In this document: positions 32,831 through 41,598 of the stretch, one piece after another | How the letters are laid out: every line of letters starts with the position of its first letter | Numbering within the stretch: position 1 is the stretch's first letter | Origin: Bacillus sp. 103mf | GTDB lineage: Bacteria > Bacillota > Bacilli > Bacillales > Bacillaceae_G | Direction of reading: 5' to 3' | Length of the DNA: 64,000 nucleotides | Assembly (NCBI RefSeq): GCF_900116295.1 | Contig: NZ_FPAF01000001.1 | Span: forward strand, 62,001 to 126,000 | Translations under genes and position numbers: made by a program | Notes under the pieces: generated by a model | What the model was told of the DNA's origin: nothing | The model's input: only the letters and a program-made list of their open reading frames with translations | Databases searched by the model: none

Positions 32831-33935
32831 GCAGTTCTTCTAATCCTTTTTGTAAGATGTTCCGGCTCGCGTTATAATCTCTATCCAATACCGTACCGCA
32901 CTTTATACAAATGTGAGTACGAATAGAGAGAGACTTCTTCACACGATTCCCACAAACAGAACAGTCTTGTGAAGTATACTTTGGTTCTACTTTGATCAGT
33001 ACTCCGCCATGATTTTCACATTTGTAAGCAAGCATGTTTCGAAACATTCCCCACCCAGCATCAGAAATAGCCTTCGATAACTTTCTGTTTCTAACCATGT
33101 TACGAATGTTCAGATTTTCTACAACGATAACGGAATGCTCTTTCGCTAGATTGTAACTGAGTTTATGAAGAAAATCTCTGCGCTGATTCGCTACTTTTTC
33201 ATGTAGCTTGCGAACACGCTCGGCCTGTTTTATAAAGTTAGTAGAACCTTTTTTCTTCTTAGAAAGTTTCCGCCCTGCTTTCTTTAGTTGTTTTTCTTTT
33301 TCACGGAGAAATCTAGGGTTCTCATATTCTAAACCATTAGAAAGAGCGGCATACTTATGTAATCCCACGTCAATTCCTATCGCACGATTGGTATCGATAT
33401 CAGATGGTGCCACTTGTCTTTCGACACAGAAAATAGCGTACCACCTTTTCCCTTGACGTTTGAGGATCAGTTGCTTGATTGTTCCTTCGATTGGTCTGTG
33501 GAGTAGAATATCTATTTCTCCCAATTTTTTATTGTATAACTTACCGTTATCAGAAAAAGACATGGCATAACGATGCTTTCCGTTTCGTTTAAATCCAAAT
33601 TGCGGAAATGTCATACTCGTATAGGCTTTATACTTTTTCTGTTTTGGATACTTTGCATCTTTACGAAAGAAATGATCGAACGCTTTTTTCAGACGTACAA
33701 AAACTTCTTGCAGCGGCTGAGAAGGCACTTCTTTTAGAAAAGGATACATCTTCTTGTCCAATGTAAGTTGTCTTTGCATATCATAACGATTGTAATTTTC
33801 TTTGTTTTTCTTATATTTCCGTTCTTTGTCTAGTAAGGCAGAATTATAGGTTTGACGACAATATTGTAACCAACGGTCTAACACTTCTTTTTGCGCTTCT
33901 GTTGGAAAGATTTCATATTTTTGATTCAACAACAT
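32817..33935 (-). CDS. tnpB: TnpB RNA-guided nuclease, IS605/OrfB family
   Basis: A 372-residue TnpB, near normal length. The RuvC-like catalytic residues lie in IGIDVGL (Asp about 189), VVENLN (Glu about 274) and LDRDYNASRNI (Asp about 354). A zinc ribbon CSVCG...CIKCG lies at about 329-349, and the N-terminal helix-turn-helix/OrfB block starts LLNQKYEIFPTEAQ. All look intact. GGAGG stands 8 bases before the ATG at 33935. TnpB cuts DNA guided by omega RNA and keeps the element at its donor site. A tnpA C-terminal remnant precedes it, so the element cannot move by itself. Confidence 0.9.
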   Translation of the reverse strand: MLLNQKYEIFPTEAQKEVLDRWLQYCRQTYNSALLDKERKYKKNKENYNRYDMQRQLTLDKKMYPFLKEVPSQPLQEVFVRLKKAFDHFFRKDAKYPKQKKYKAYTSMTFPQFGFKRNGKHRYAMSFSDNGKLYNKKLGEIDILLHRPIEGTIKQLILKRQGKRWYAIFCVERQVAPSDIDTNRAIGIDVGLHKYAALSNGLEYENPRFLREKEKQLKKAGRKLSKKKKGSTNFIKQAERVRKLHEKVANQRRDFLHKLSYNLAKEHSVIVVENLNIRNMVRNRKLSKAISDAGWGMFRNMLAYKCENHGGVLIKVEPKYTSQDCSVCGNRVKKSLSIRTHICIKCGTVLDRDYNASRNILQKGLEELLATN

Positions 33936-33950
33936 TGTCATCACCTCCCA

Positions 33951-34034
33951 TTAGTTTTGTCCTTGGGTTTCGATGTATTGATTTAGCATTTCTAATGGTG
34001 CACCGCCTACAGTCAGCAAACAATAACTTTGAGA
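33951..34034 (-). pseudogene. IS200-type TnpA, C-terminal remnant
   Basis: SYCLLTVGGAPLEMLNQYIE then TQGQN and a stop is the closing helix of a Y1 transposase. The rest of tnpA, including the catalytic HUH and Tyr, is missing; a TGA blocks the frame upstream. Confidence 0.75.
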
Positions 34035-34059
34035 TCAAAAGCATTCTTTACATACATTC

Positions 34060-34165
34060 TATCTAATTTGAGGAAATTCCTTTTTCATTCCTTTGGCTTA
34101 CGCCAACTAAAATTCATCCCCTTCATACTCATGGGGCTTCACCCTTCTCATTCCTTGAGGAAAGG
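34060..34165 (-). mobile_element. Probable left end of the IS605-type element
   Basis: Read on the minus strand, GAAGCCCCATGAGTATGAAG then GGGATGAATTTTAGTTGGCG can fold a CCCC...GGGG hairpin, and TTGGCGTAAGCCAA is a second palindrome. IS200/605 ends are such subterminal hairpins. The whole element would span about 32660-34165, starting about 20 bases past the lytR stop. Confidence 0.45.
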
Positions 34166-34184
34166 GAATTCTTTTGGAAATATG

Positions 34185-34922
34185 TTAAATACGAAGCAGC
34201 TTCTTTAATTCTTTTGCATATGTTCGGCTTACAGGCACTTTTGAATCCTCTTTCATAATTAAATTATACGTAGAGTTAAACCACGGCTGAATTTCAGAAA
34301 TATGGTTTACATTTACGATAAAACTGCGATGCACACGTAGAAAATTCATTTGTGGCAATTTCTTTTCTAATATGGCAAGCGTATCGTTCGTCACATACGT
34401 ATCACAAATCGTTTTCACAATTACTTTTCCATCTAACAATCCAGCATATACGATATCTTCTATATTCACTAATACAATCGATTCATCAATCAGCAGCGCT
34501 AATTTTTTCATTCTGCTAGATACATCTGACGCATGTACTTCTTGTTTCTCTTCCATTTCATGTTGCTTTCGTTTTTTAAATTTCTTAATCGTTTGGACAA
34601 TGCGCTCTTCGTCAAACGGCTTTAAAATATAATCTAAAGCATCTACTTCAAATGCCTGAATGGCATATTGATCATAGGCTGTTGCAAATACAATAGCAGG
34701 TGGCTTTTTCATCTTCTTTAGTATATTAGCAATTTCAAATCCATTATCATCCGACAGCTGAATATCTAAAAAAACAAGATCTTGTTTACTTTCTATCAAC
34801 TTCTCTAACGCTTCTTCTACACTGTCTGCCTCATCAATAATATCGACTTCTTTCGTTCGATATAATAAATATTTTAATTCGTCACGTGCCAACATTTCAT
34901 CATCAACTACTAATATTCTCAA
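34185..34922 (-). CDS. lytR: LytTR response regulator LytR
   Basis: A 245-residue response regulator. The receiver domain occupies residues 1-120 (DDE at 7-9, phospho-acceptor Asp in VFLDIQL near 54, T/A in FATAYDQY, K in LKPF). The LytTR DNA-binding domain occupies about 140-243 (KKLALLIDESIVLVNIEDI, FLRVHRSFIVNVNHI, VPVSRTYAKELKKLL). It overlaps the LytS gene by 20 bases, so the pair is co-translated. In Bacillus and Staphylococcus it activates lrgAB to control murein hydrolases and programmed lysis; here lrgAB is not next to it. Confidence 0.92.
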   Translation of the reverse strand: MRILVVDDEMLARDELKYLLYRTKEVDIIDEADSVEEALEKLIESKQDLVFLDIQLSDDNGFEIANILKKMKKPPAIVFATAYDQYAIQAFEVDALDYILKPFDEERIVQTIKKFKKRKQHEMEEKQEVHASDVSSRMKKLALLIDESIVLVNIEDIVYAGLLDGKVIVKTICDTYVTNDTLAILEKKLPQMNFLRVHRSFIVNVNHISEIQPWFNSTYNLIMKEDSKVPVSRTYAKELKKLLRI

Positions 34923-36669
34923 TATCGCTTCCTCCTTTTCTTTGAATTGGAATCATAAAGGACATCTCCGTCCCTGCTTCTAGCTCACTAACAATATGAA
35001 GTGTTGTATCTTTTCCAAACAAGCCCATTAACCGTTCATTAATATTATATAATGCTGTTCCCGTTCCTTTTTTTGACGATACAATTGCTTTTCCTAACCG
35101 CTCTAATCGTTCTGGTTCAATCCCTTGACCGTTATCTTTTACTTTGAAATGTACGCTGCCCTGCTTGGCATAAACATGAATTTCAACTTGACATATAGGC
35201 TGTTTTTGGGAAAATGCATGACGAAGAGCATTTTCTACTAATAATTGCAGCACAAACGGTGGAAGCAAAATATTATGCAATTCATCTTCAATATACATTT
35301 TTACTTCATATTTATTCGGAAATCTTGCTTGTTCTAACGACAAAAACGCATGTACATGATTTAACTCTTGTTCCAATGGAATAAGAAGCTGCCTTGCACC
35401 TTGTAAATTGCAGCGAAAATACACGCTTAGCTGTAACAATAATTTCCTTGCTTTCTCTACATCTGTACGACATAAAGCAGAGACTGTATTAATCGCATTA
35501 AAAAGAAAATGAGGGTTAATTTGTGCTTGCAGCGCCTTTATTTCCGCATCTTGCAACAATTTACTTTGAAGTTCTGCTTCTCCAAGCTCAAGCTGCGTTG
35601 AAAAGATTTTCGCTAATCCTTCTGCCAGCTCCTCCTCTACGGGGCTTAATGAATTGGGATTTTTAAAATAAAGCTTTAACGTACCGATGGTCTTTCCACG
35701 TGATGTGAGCGGAATCACGATTGCAGCTTGTAATAAACACCCTCCATGCTGACAATTAATCTCTTCACGCGACTTTGCTTTCATAATCTCCCCGACCTTT
35801 AACACCTCTTTTGACAATTCAGTAATTAAGCTATGGGAAGGGATATGATGATCAGATCCTAATCCAACATGTGCTAATATTTTTTCTGTATCTGTTAAAG
35901 AAACTGCATCTGTTCCTGTAAAGTGATGGATAATTTGCGCCACCTGCGTACATGATTCTTCCGTTAATCCTTGGCGAAAATACGGAAGTGTTTTATCAGC
36001 AATGCGCAATACTTTATGCGTTTGTAATGCCTTCGCATGTTCTTCTTGTCGTAACATGGACTGAATCATTGACAATAGAATAAAACTTCCGAAACCATTT
36101 ACGATAATCATTGGAATTGCAATTGTTTTCACAATGCTCCAGCCGTCGTCGATTATAAAAAGAATCATAAGCATTTCCAGCGATACCATACAGATGCTAA
36201 GCACCGAAGAAAACTTAGGGGTCACAACGCGATTTCGTTTTTGATATAAATGGCCAATATAACCTGTCACAATCCCAGCTAAAATTGAAGAGACTGCACA
36301 GCTCAATGCAGTCGTTCCCCCTAGCATATAACGATGAATGCCAGCTATAAATCCTACTCCTATTCCAACAATTGGGCCTCCAAGTAACCCGCTAATCCCA
36401 ATTCCCATAATACGCGTATTCGCAATCGTACTAGAAGAAGAGACACCCCGCAGCCAGTTATCATTCAAAATCGTATTACCAGAAATCTCAATCCCTGTGT
36501 AGTTGCTTACAATTGTAAATAATGAAAATATGCCAATTAACATAAAGCTACCTTTATAACCATCTTGCTTATGCAGCAGCCAACGGAACGCCTTAATATG
36601 TGAAAGTGAATATCCTAAAATAACGATTAAACCAACACGTTCAATCATCATCAATAATAAATCTCCCAT
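34903..36669 (-). CDS. lytS: LytS sensor histidine kinase
   Basis: A 588-residue kinase: an N-terminal 5TM_5TMR_LYT membrane domain (about 1-200, with the NDNWLRG and GGPIVGIGVG conserved parts), a GAF-like domain (about 215-355), a LytS-type HisKA_7 with NPHFLFNAIN (His about 386) and HATPase (DNGQGIE near 530, GTGTALYNI). It senses membrane potential or cell-wall state and phosphorylates LytR. The frame extends to 36687, but AAGGATGG lies 7 bases before the ATG at 36669, so I start there. Confidence 0.92.
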   Translation of the reverse strand: MGDLLLMMIERVGLIVILGYSLSHIKAFRWLLHKQDGYKGSFMLIGIFSLFTIVSNYTGIEISGNTILNDNWLRGVSSSSTIANTRIMGIGISGLLGGPIVGIGVGFIAGIHRYMLGGTTALSCAVSSILAGIVTGYIGHLYQKRNRVVTPKFSSVLSICMVSLEMLMILFIIDDGWSIVKTIAIPMIIVNGFGSFILLSMIQSMLRQEEHAKALQTHKVLRIADKTLPYFRQGLTEESCTQVAQIIHHFTGTDAVSLTDTEKILAHVGLGSDHHIPSHSLITELSKEVLKVGEIMKAKSREEINCQHGGCLLQAAIVIPLTSRGKTIGTLKLYFKNPNSLSPVEEELAEGLAKIFSTQLELGEAELQSKLLQDAEIKALQAQINPHFLFNAINTVSALCRTDVEKARKLLLQLSVYFRCNLQGARQLLIPLEQELNHVHAFLSLEQARFPNKYEVKMYIEDELHNILLPPFVLQLLVENALRHAFSQKQPICQVEIHVYAKQGSVHFKVKDNGQGIEPERLERLGKAIVSSKKGTGTALYNINERLMGLFGKDTTLHIVSELEAGTEMSFMIPIQRKGGSDIENISS

Positions 36670-37100
36670 TTTATGTCCATCCTTCATGTATTTTCATTCA
36701 ATATATTACATCATTATGTCTATACCGTAAACGTCAATAAAATCCAAGTTACACCATAAAGATTGATTTTAGAGTTACTTTTTGTTTACTTCATTTTTTA
36801 CAGCAGATTACCACTTTAATTAACAGGCTAATAAACATGTTAATAGTTACAAAAAATACGGGTTTTTGATAACGAATCTTATTATTTTATAACAATTTAC
36901 CTTGCACTCTATGACAGAAACCTTGTGACTATGCTTTATACAAAGTGACAAATTTGTAAGAATACAAGCTTAATTTGTAAGACAGATACATGTCTTCTTT
37001 AACCATATTCTTCTAAAATATTTAAATATCCGTTGTCCTTCACGCCCGTCTCTCGTTTATGTTGTATACAAAAGACATATGATCTAGTACACCAACAATG
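36670..37100. other. Divergent promoter region, no gene recognised
   Basis: AT-rich DNA between lytS and the serine hydrolase. It must hold the lytS promoter. Nothing firmer than A/T tracts and short repeats can be pointed out. Confidence 0.35.
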
Positions 37101-37121
37101 TATAAGGAGGAATTAAAGTAC

Positions 37122-37166
37122 ATGAAGACATTTACGTGGCAATGCAAACGATTTACTTTTATGTAG
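37122..37166 (+). CDS. 14-residue upstream ORF (possible leader peptide)
   Basis: TAAGGAGG (37103-37110) is followed 11 bases later by an ATG and a short frame MKTFTWQCKRFTFM. The stop is 49 bases before the serine hydrolase start. The perfect ribosome site suggests it is translated, as a leader or as the remnant of a lost gene. Confidence 0.35.
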   Translation: MKTFTWQCKRFTFM

Positions 37167-37215
37167 CCAGCAACAGCTATATGAAAAGCATAAATTTAAT
37201 CAAGGAGAATCGGTA

Positions 37216-38721
37216 ATGAAATCATCAATAAGACTTTGTATGTTAATGATTGCTATAATTCTGGCGGTTAGTGGCTTCATACCCAAAATAGCTAACGCTG
37301 AATCAAGTGAAAAAATTCAAAAGATCGAACAGTTTGTTGAAGAGCAAAGAAGCATTAGTAAAATTCCAGGGATATCGTTAGTTATTGTAGAGAAAGGGAA
37401 AACGGTTTATCAAAAAGGCTTCGGGTACGCTGATGTAAAGACGAAAACACTTGTGACCTCTAATACGTTATTTGAAATCGGATCTACAACGAAAGCATTT
37501 ACAGGTCTAGCCATTTTACAATTAGAAAAAGAAGGGCTGTTAAAACAATCAGATGATGTCCGGAAGTATATCCCATGGTTAGAGTTAAAATATAATGGAG
37601 AACCGCAGACGATTACTTTGAATCAGCTGCTTCATCATACCAGCGGGATAGCTTCTAATTCTATAACACAAATTCCTGAAAGTAATGCAGATAACGCCCT
37701 TGAGTTAACCGTAAGAAAATTACTGAATCAGCAATTAAACCGAAAGCCAGGTAGCTCTTTTGAATATGCGACAATCAATTATGATATACTGGGACTCGTT
37801 ATCGAGAGCGTAACAAAGCAGCCCTATGATATATATATGAAAAAACAGATATTAGAGCCGATCGGTATGAAAGACTCGTTCGTTGGGTTGCATCAAGTTC
37901 AGTCCACTGAAATGGCTTCTGGTTATAAAAGAGGATTTATGAAAGAGCAGTATTACACGCCGCCTATTTATCGGGGGAACATACCAGCGGGATATCTTAT
38001 CAGCAATACGAATGATATAGCGAAATGGATGAAAATACAATTAGGAAACGATCCGAGCAATACAATCGACAAGCAGCTCATTCAAGAATCGCATATCCCT
38101 GATCAGTCAGTGGAGCCTTTCGATAAGGATACCTACTATGCCAGCGGATGGGCAGTTATGAAAAAAAACGAAAAACAATATATTTTCCATGCCGGAGAGA
38201 ATCCAACATTCACCTCATATTTCATCATGCAGCCCGATGAACAATTAGGGGTAGCAATTCTGTCCAATATGAATACGAACTTTACAGCAGCCATAGGTGA
38301 AGGCGTGATGGATCTATGGGAGGGAAACAATGTTACTAATCATCATTCCGATAACTATCAAAAGTTAGATAGATTCGTGACTATCCTATGTATTGTAGTC
38401 GGCTGTTTTGGTTTATTTTTTATCCTACTATCGCTAAGAATAATACGGAAGCTCGTTAGAAAACAACGAGTTAGGACATCATTAAACGCAAAGAGGATCT
38501 TGTTATTATCCATTCATACGTTGATTGTAGCTGCAATCTTGACGCTTACAATCATGTTTCCGAAAATTTTACTTGGAGGATGGTCTTGGGCATTTATTAA
38601 AGTATGGGCTCCAACGACGATTCCAGTGTTTACTTATAGTGTTATAACAGTAAGTATCATTTATTATTTATTTGGATTATTGCTTGTTTTCACCAAGAAC
38701 ATGAAATTAAAGACGAAATAG
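37216..38721 (+). CDS. Serine hydrolase, beta-lactamase fold with C-terminal membrane domain
   Basis: A 501-residue exported protein of the class C beta-lactamase/FmtA/PBP4*-like group. The signal peptide (1-28, ending IANAE) precedes the catalytic domain: SxxK is STTK (near 93), the Tyr motif reads YATINY near 190 instead of the usual YxN, and HAGENPT (near 330) replaces KTG. Three hydrophobic segments follow (about 390-412, 430-450, 470-492), fixing the domain to the membrane outside. AAGGAG precedes the ATG. It probably acts on cell-wall peptides or teichoic D-alanine esters. A shared terminator follows. Confidence 0.82.
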   Translation: MKSSIRLCMLMIAIILAVSGFIPKIANAESSEKIQKIEQFVEEQRSISKIPGISLVIVEKGKTVYQKGFGYADVKTKTLVTSNTLFEIGSTTKAFTGLAILQLEKEGLLKQSDDVRKYIPWLELKYNGEPQTITLNQLLHHTSGIASNSITQIPESNADNALELTVRKLLNQQLNRKPGSSFEYATINYDILGLVIESVTKQPYDIYMKKQILEPIGMKDSFVGLHQVQSTEMASGYKRGFMKEQYYTPPIYRGNIPAGYLISNTNDIAKWMKIQLGNDPSNTIDKQLIQESHIPDQSVEPFDKDTYYASGWAVMKKNEKQYIFHAGENPTFTSYFIMQPDEQLGVAILSNMNTNFTAAIGEGVMDLWEGNNVTNHHSDNYQKLDRFVTILCIVVGCFGLFFILLSLRIIRKLVRKQRVRTSLNAKRILLLSIHTLIVAAILTLTIMFPKILLGGWSWAFIKVWAPTTIPVFTYSVITVSIIYYLFGLLLVFTKNMKLKTK

Positions 38722-38766
38722 ATTTCACCTAAACAACTTCAGCAATAATGAAGTAAGTAGAATACA

Positions 38767-38810
38767 AGGTTATCCAAAACATCATTTTTTACTGATGTTT
38801 TGGATAACCT
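38767..38810. terminator. Bidirectional terminator between convergent genes
   Basis: AGGTTATCCAAAACATCA pairs exactly with TGATGTTTTGGATAACCT around an 8-base loop; it serves the hydrolase and the sigma factor operon. Confidence 0.85.
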
Positions 38811-38811
38811 C

Positions 38812-39705
38812 TTAAATATTTTCGTTTAAACGGCTAAGCTTATCAGGATTCGCCACCATGTAAATGGAATTGATTTTCCCTTCTTTAAACTCAAATGAAA
38901 TTACGTAGGCTAGGTAACCGTTAATCATAACAACAATTCCCGGTCCACCGTTAACCTTTTTAAATTTGAACAAAGCACCTTGAGGTAACCTTTTAATTAC
39001 ATTCAAGAATAGGTGTGAAATTCGATCCGCAGTATAAATAGGTTTAAGTGCAGTTGTAACTTTCCCACCACCATCTGCATAAAAGATTGCGTCTTTCTGC
39101 ATCATTTGAATCATTTCTGAAATTTCACCGTTTTGCAATGCCGCAGTGAACCTTTCTACATAGTTACTAAATTGCTGATAATCTTGTTGGTAAACATTCG
39201 GTTCATATACAAGGCCTTTCTTTGCTCTATGAAATATTTGCCGACAGTTTGTGCTGCTTTTATCCACCATAGAGGCAATCTCATCATATTCGTATTGAAA
39301 GACTTCTCGTAAAAGAAACACCGCTCTTTCAACTTCAGATAACTGTTGCAACAACATTATATAGGCGGTGGATAAAGATTCCTTCATAAAATATGAATTA
39401 GCCGGATCATCAAGGTAATCTTCCACAATCGGTTCAGGAAGCCATGTGCCCACATAAGTTTCTCTCTTGTGGGCAGCAGACCTTAAGTGATCAATACAAC
39501 AATTGGTCGTAATTTTACACAAATAGGCTTTTACGCTTGTAATGTACTTGTAATCTTTAAGTTTTGCAAAAGTAACGAATGATTCATGAACAATATCTTC
39601 TGCATCCATCACACTTCCTAGCATTCGATATGCCAGAGAAAAAAGCAGTGGCTTGTAATCTTGATAAATTTGTTCTAATTCCATCTTCTTTTTCTCTTGA
39701 TTCAT
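38812..39705 (-). CDS. ECF41-group sigma factor with fused SnoaL-like domain
   Basis: A 297-residue sigma factor. Region 2 (LAYRMLGSVMDAEDIVHESF, about 25-45) and region 4 (SEVERAVFLLREVFQYEYDEIA, about 120-145) are followed by a C-terminal SnoaL-like extension. The ECF41 signatures are present: WLPEP in the linker, DGGGKV in the extension, and NPDKL close to the C-terminus. In this group the extension itself controls activity; there is no anti-sigma factor. The ATG at 39705 overlaps the TGA of the upstream flavoprotein gene, so they are coupled. Its target promoter is visible upstream of the operon. Confidence 0.9.
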   Translation of the reverse strand: MNQEKKKMELEQIYQDYKPLLFSLAYRMLGSVMDAEDIVHESFVTFAKLKDYKYITSVKAYLCKITTNCCIDHLRSAAHKRETYVGTWLPEPIVEDYLDDPANSYFMKESLSTAYIMLLQQLSEVERAVFLLREVFQYEYDEIASMVDKSSTNCRQIFHRAKKGLVYEPNVYQQDYQQFSNYVERFTAALQNGEISEMIQMMQKDAIFYADGGGKVTTALKPIYTADRISHLFLNVIKRLPQGALFKFKKVNGGPGIVVMINGYLAYVISFEFKEGKINSIYMVANPDKLSRLNENI

Positions 39706-40985
39706 ACTAACACCCAATCTTTTTTCAATATGTGTAATGCTGCACGTTTCGCGCTTGCAACAGCTGCATCGACCAATAATTCCTCGTCTCCTGCCCAATC
39801 TCCTGCTATATAAAGGCCCTTTATTTCTGGAACTGCTGGACCTGGTTTTTCCGTTCTACCGGTATGAGGAAAATTATGCACAACGGTTATTTTAGGTAAA
39901 TATTGCTGTTCGACCACTTCTTTTTGCCAGCCTGGATGAAGCAAATCCATTGTATGTTCTAATTGTTGTTTATCTGTTCGAGAATCTATCGAAATTCTAT
40001 TCAAATCATGATATTTAACCAAGGAAACTACAGATGTTCCGTCATTACTCAGCTTTGCTGCCCTGGATTGATTTGTAAAGGCGACTGGTTGGTCAAGCCC
40101 CAGCACAAATTGATGATTTATATTAGGTAACGTTTTTAATCCTAAATCGTAGCAGGATGCGGTTACAGGAATTGCTTCCTCCTTCCAACGATACAGGGAG
40201 GTTTTTTCAACATGGGGCACAAGACGACATGCTTCGTTAGGAGGTGTTGCAATAATCACACTTTCTACATCAAACGATTCTCCATTCGTACAACTCACTC
40301 GTTCAACTTGGCCATTGTAGTCAATACTATTCACATTCATAGATTCAAGAAGTTTAACACCAAAACTAACAGCTTTAGACCTTAATTCGGTTACAATAGA
40401 TTCCCAACCATGGTCGATATAGAGAACACCTTCTTTTATCCCCCTCTGGATCTGCCTTACAACTGGGCGAGCTAGCTGTATACTTGGAGCATATGTTAGA
40501 GTGGTTAATCTACATAATGCATAAAAGAAGTGGCGTACCATTGGATCAATGATTTCCCTTTCTGCCCAAGCTTGCACGCTTTCATTTGAAACCGAATTCA
40601 CATCCATTTTACTGAGATGAAACATAAGCTTTGCAAGACGGACCTTCCCTAAACCATTAAGAAATTGCTTCGAAAATAAGGAACGTAAACCCATCGGTAC
40701 TTGATAAACCTCATTTTTCCAAATAACATGTGCACCCGTAGACGGTTCATTTCCCTTGATTGTAATCCCGAGTTCATCAAATATCTTCATTGCTTCACCG
40801 CCTTTATAAAGGGCATGTGCACCTAGGTTCATGAGAACGCCATTTTTATTAATGGTCATCGACCGTCCTCCGTATCGGTCTGATTTTTCAAGCACCACTA
40901 CCTTCTTACCTTCCTTTGCTAGAAAAAGAGCAGCTGTTAATCCAGCAAACCCACCACCAATAATGGCAACATCAAATTTATTCAT
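39702..40985 (-). CDS. FAD-dependent oxidoreductase (amine oxidase/phytoene desaturase type)
   Basis: A 427-residue flavoprotein. The Rossmann dinucleotide motif is VAIIGGGFAGLTAALFLAKE (6-25), followed by EKSDRYGGRS, and the C-terminal FAD motif is GLYIAGDWAGDEELLVDAAV (near 395-415). The group includes phytoene desaturase, protoporphyrinogen oxidase and amine oxidases; the substrate cannot be decided. ECF41 sigma genes are characteristically linked to a carboxymuconolactone decarboxylase, oxidoreductase or epimerase ('COE') gene, and this is the oxidoreductase type. AGGAGGG lies 5 bases before the ATG. Confidence 0.85.
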   Translation of the reverse strand: MNKFDVAIIGGGFAGLTAALFLAKEGKKVVVLEKSDRYGGRSMTINKNGVLMNLGAHALYKGGEAMKIFDELGITIKGNEPSTGAHVIWKNEVYQVPMGLRSLFSKQFLNGLGKVRLAKLMFHLSKMDVNSVSNESVQAWAEREIIDPMVRHFFYALCRLTTLTYAPSIQLARPVVRQIQRGIKEGVLYIDHGWESIVTELRSKAVSFGVKLLESMNVNSIDYNGQVERVSCTNGESFDVESVIIATPPNEACRLVPHVEKTSLYRWKEEAIPVTASCYDLGLKTLPNINHQFVLGLDQPVAFTNQSRAAKLSNDGTSVVSLVKYHDLNRISIDSRTDKQQLEHTMDLLHPGWQKEVVEQQYLPKITVVHNFPHTGRTEKPGPAVPEIKGLYIAGDWAGDEELLVDAAVASAKRAALHILKKDWVLV

Positions 40986-41016
40986 TTAAATCCCTCCTAT
41001 TCTTTTCATTAATCAA

Positions 41017-41043
41017 GACGTATAGAGGGTTTCAATTGTGACA
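41017..41043 (-). promoter_or_regulatory. ECF41-type promoter
   Basis: On the minus strand TGTCACA (41043-41037), a 16-base spacer, then CGTC (41020-41017) stand 32 bases before the flavoprotein start. TGTCACA/CGTC is the published promoter motif of ECF41 sigma factors, so the operon should be autoregulated. Confidence 0.8.
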
Positions 41044-41055
41044 AAAAAACTTAAT

Positions 41056-41598
41056 TTATGAAAACTTTTTTTTGGCCGAATATACGAACCAGTTTACCTG
41101 TGGGCTATATTCATTATTGGACATATGGTGGCACAATTCGCAGATACTACCTTTACTTGCGGTATCCATCATGTAAATAGTTATTTCACAATCTTGCCCT
41201 TTAACGGAACAACTTTATGTCACTCAACTAAAGGGCCAGGTTGTTGAAGATAAAGGGAAAATAAAAATAATTATAGAAATGGATACAACCAGCATCGCGC
41301 GATATTCAAGGAGATGGGAATATCTCTAGTTAATATCTATACATTGTCTTTTATATATAAAATAACTATGATAAAATATCGAATAGATTATTTTTTCTAA
41401 AAATTCAAATATATTTTAGTTAAGGTGGTGAAATACTTTGGAAAGATCGTAATGGAGGGTTTTTTAAAGCATATGTTTTTGTCTTACATAACAAATGGCA
41501 CTTTTAATCTGCTTTTTTATTACTATATTTGATTCACAAAAAATGATATACAAAACACCTACTACAATTGCACTACAAGATCTATAAATGGGGGACAC
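41056..41598. other. Gap with gene scraps
   Basis: A minus-strand frame (41056-41172 and a little beyond; CELCHHMSNNEYSPQVNWF) lacks a ribosome site. A plus-strand frame (41205-41328; QLYVTQLKGQVVEDKGKIKI then EMDTTSIARYSRRWEYL) lacks a start. Both look like ends of lost genes that I cannot name. A short frame from GTG at about 41429 has a ribosome site (AAGGTGG) but no family. Confidence 0.3.
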
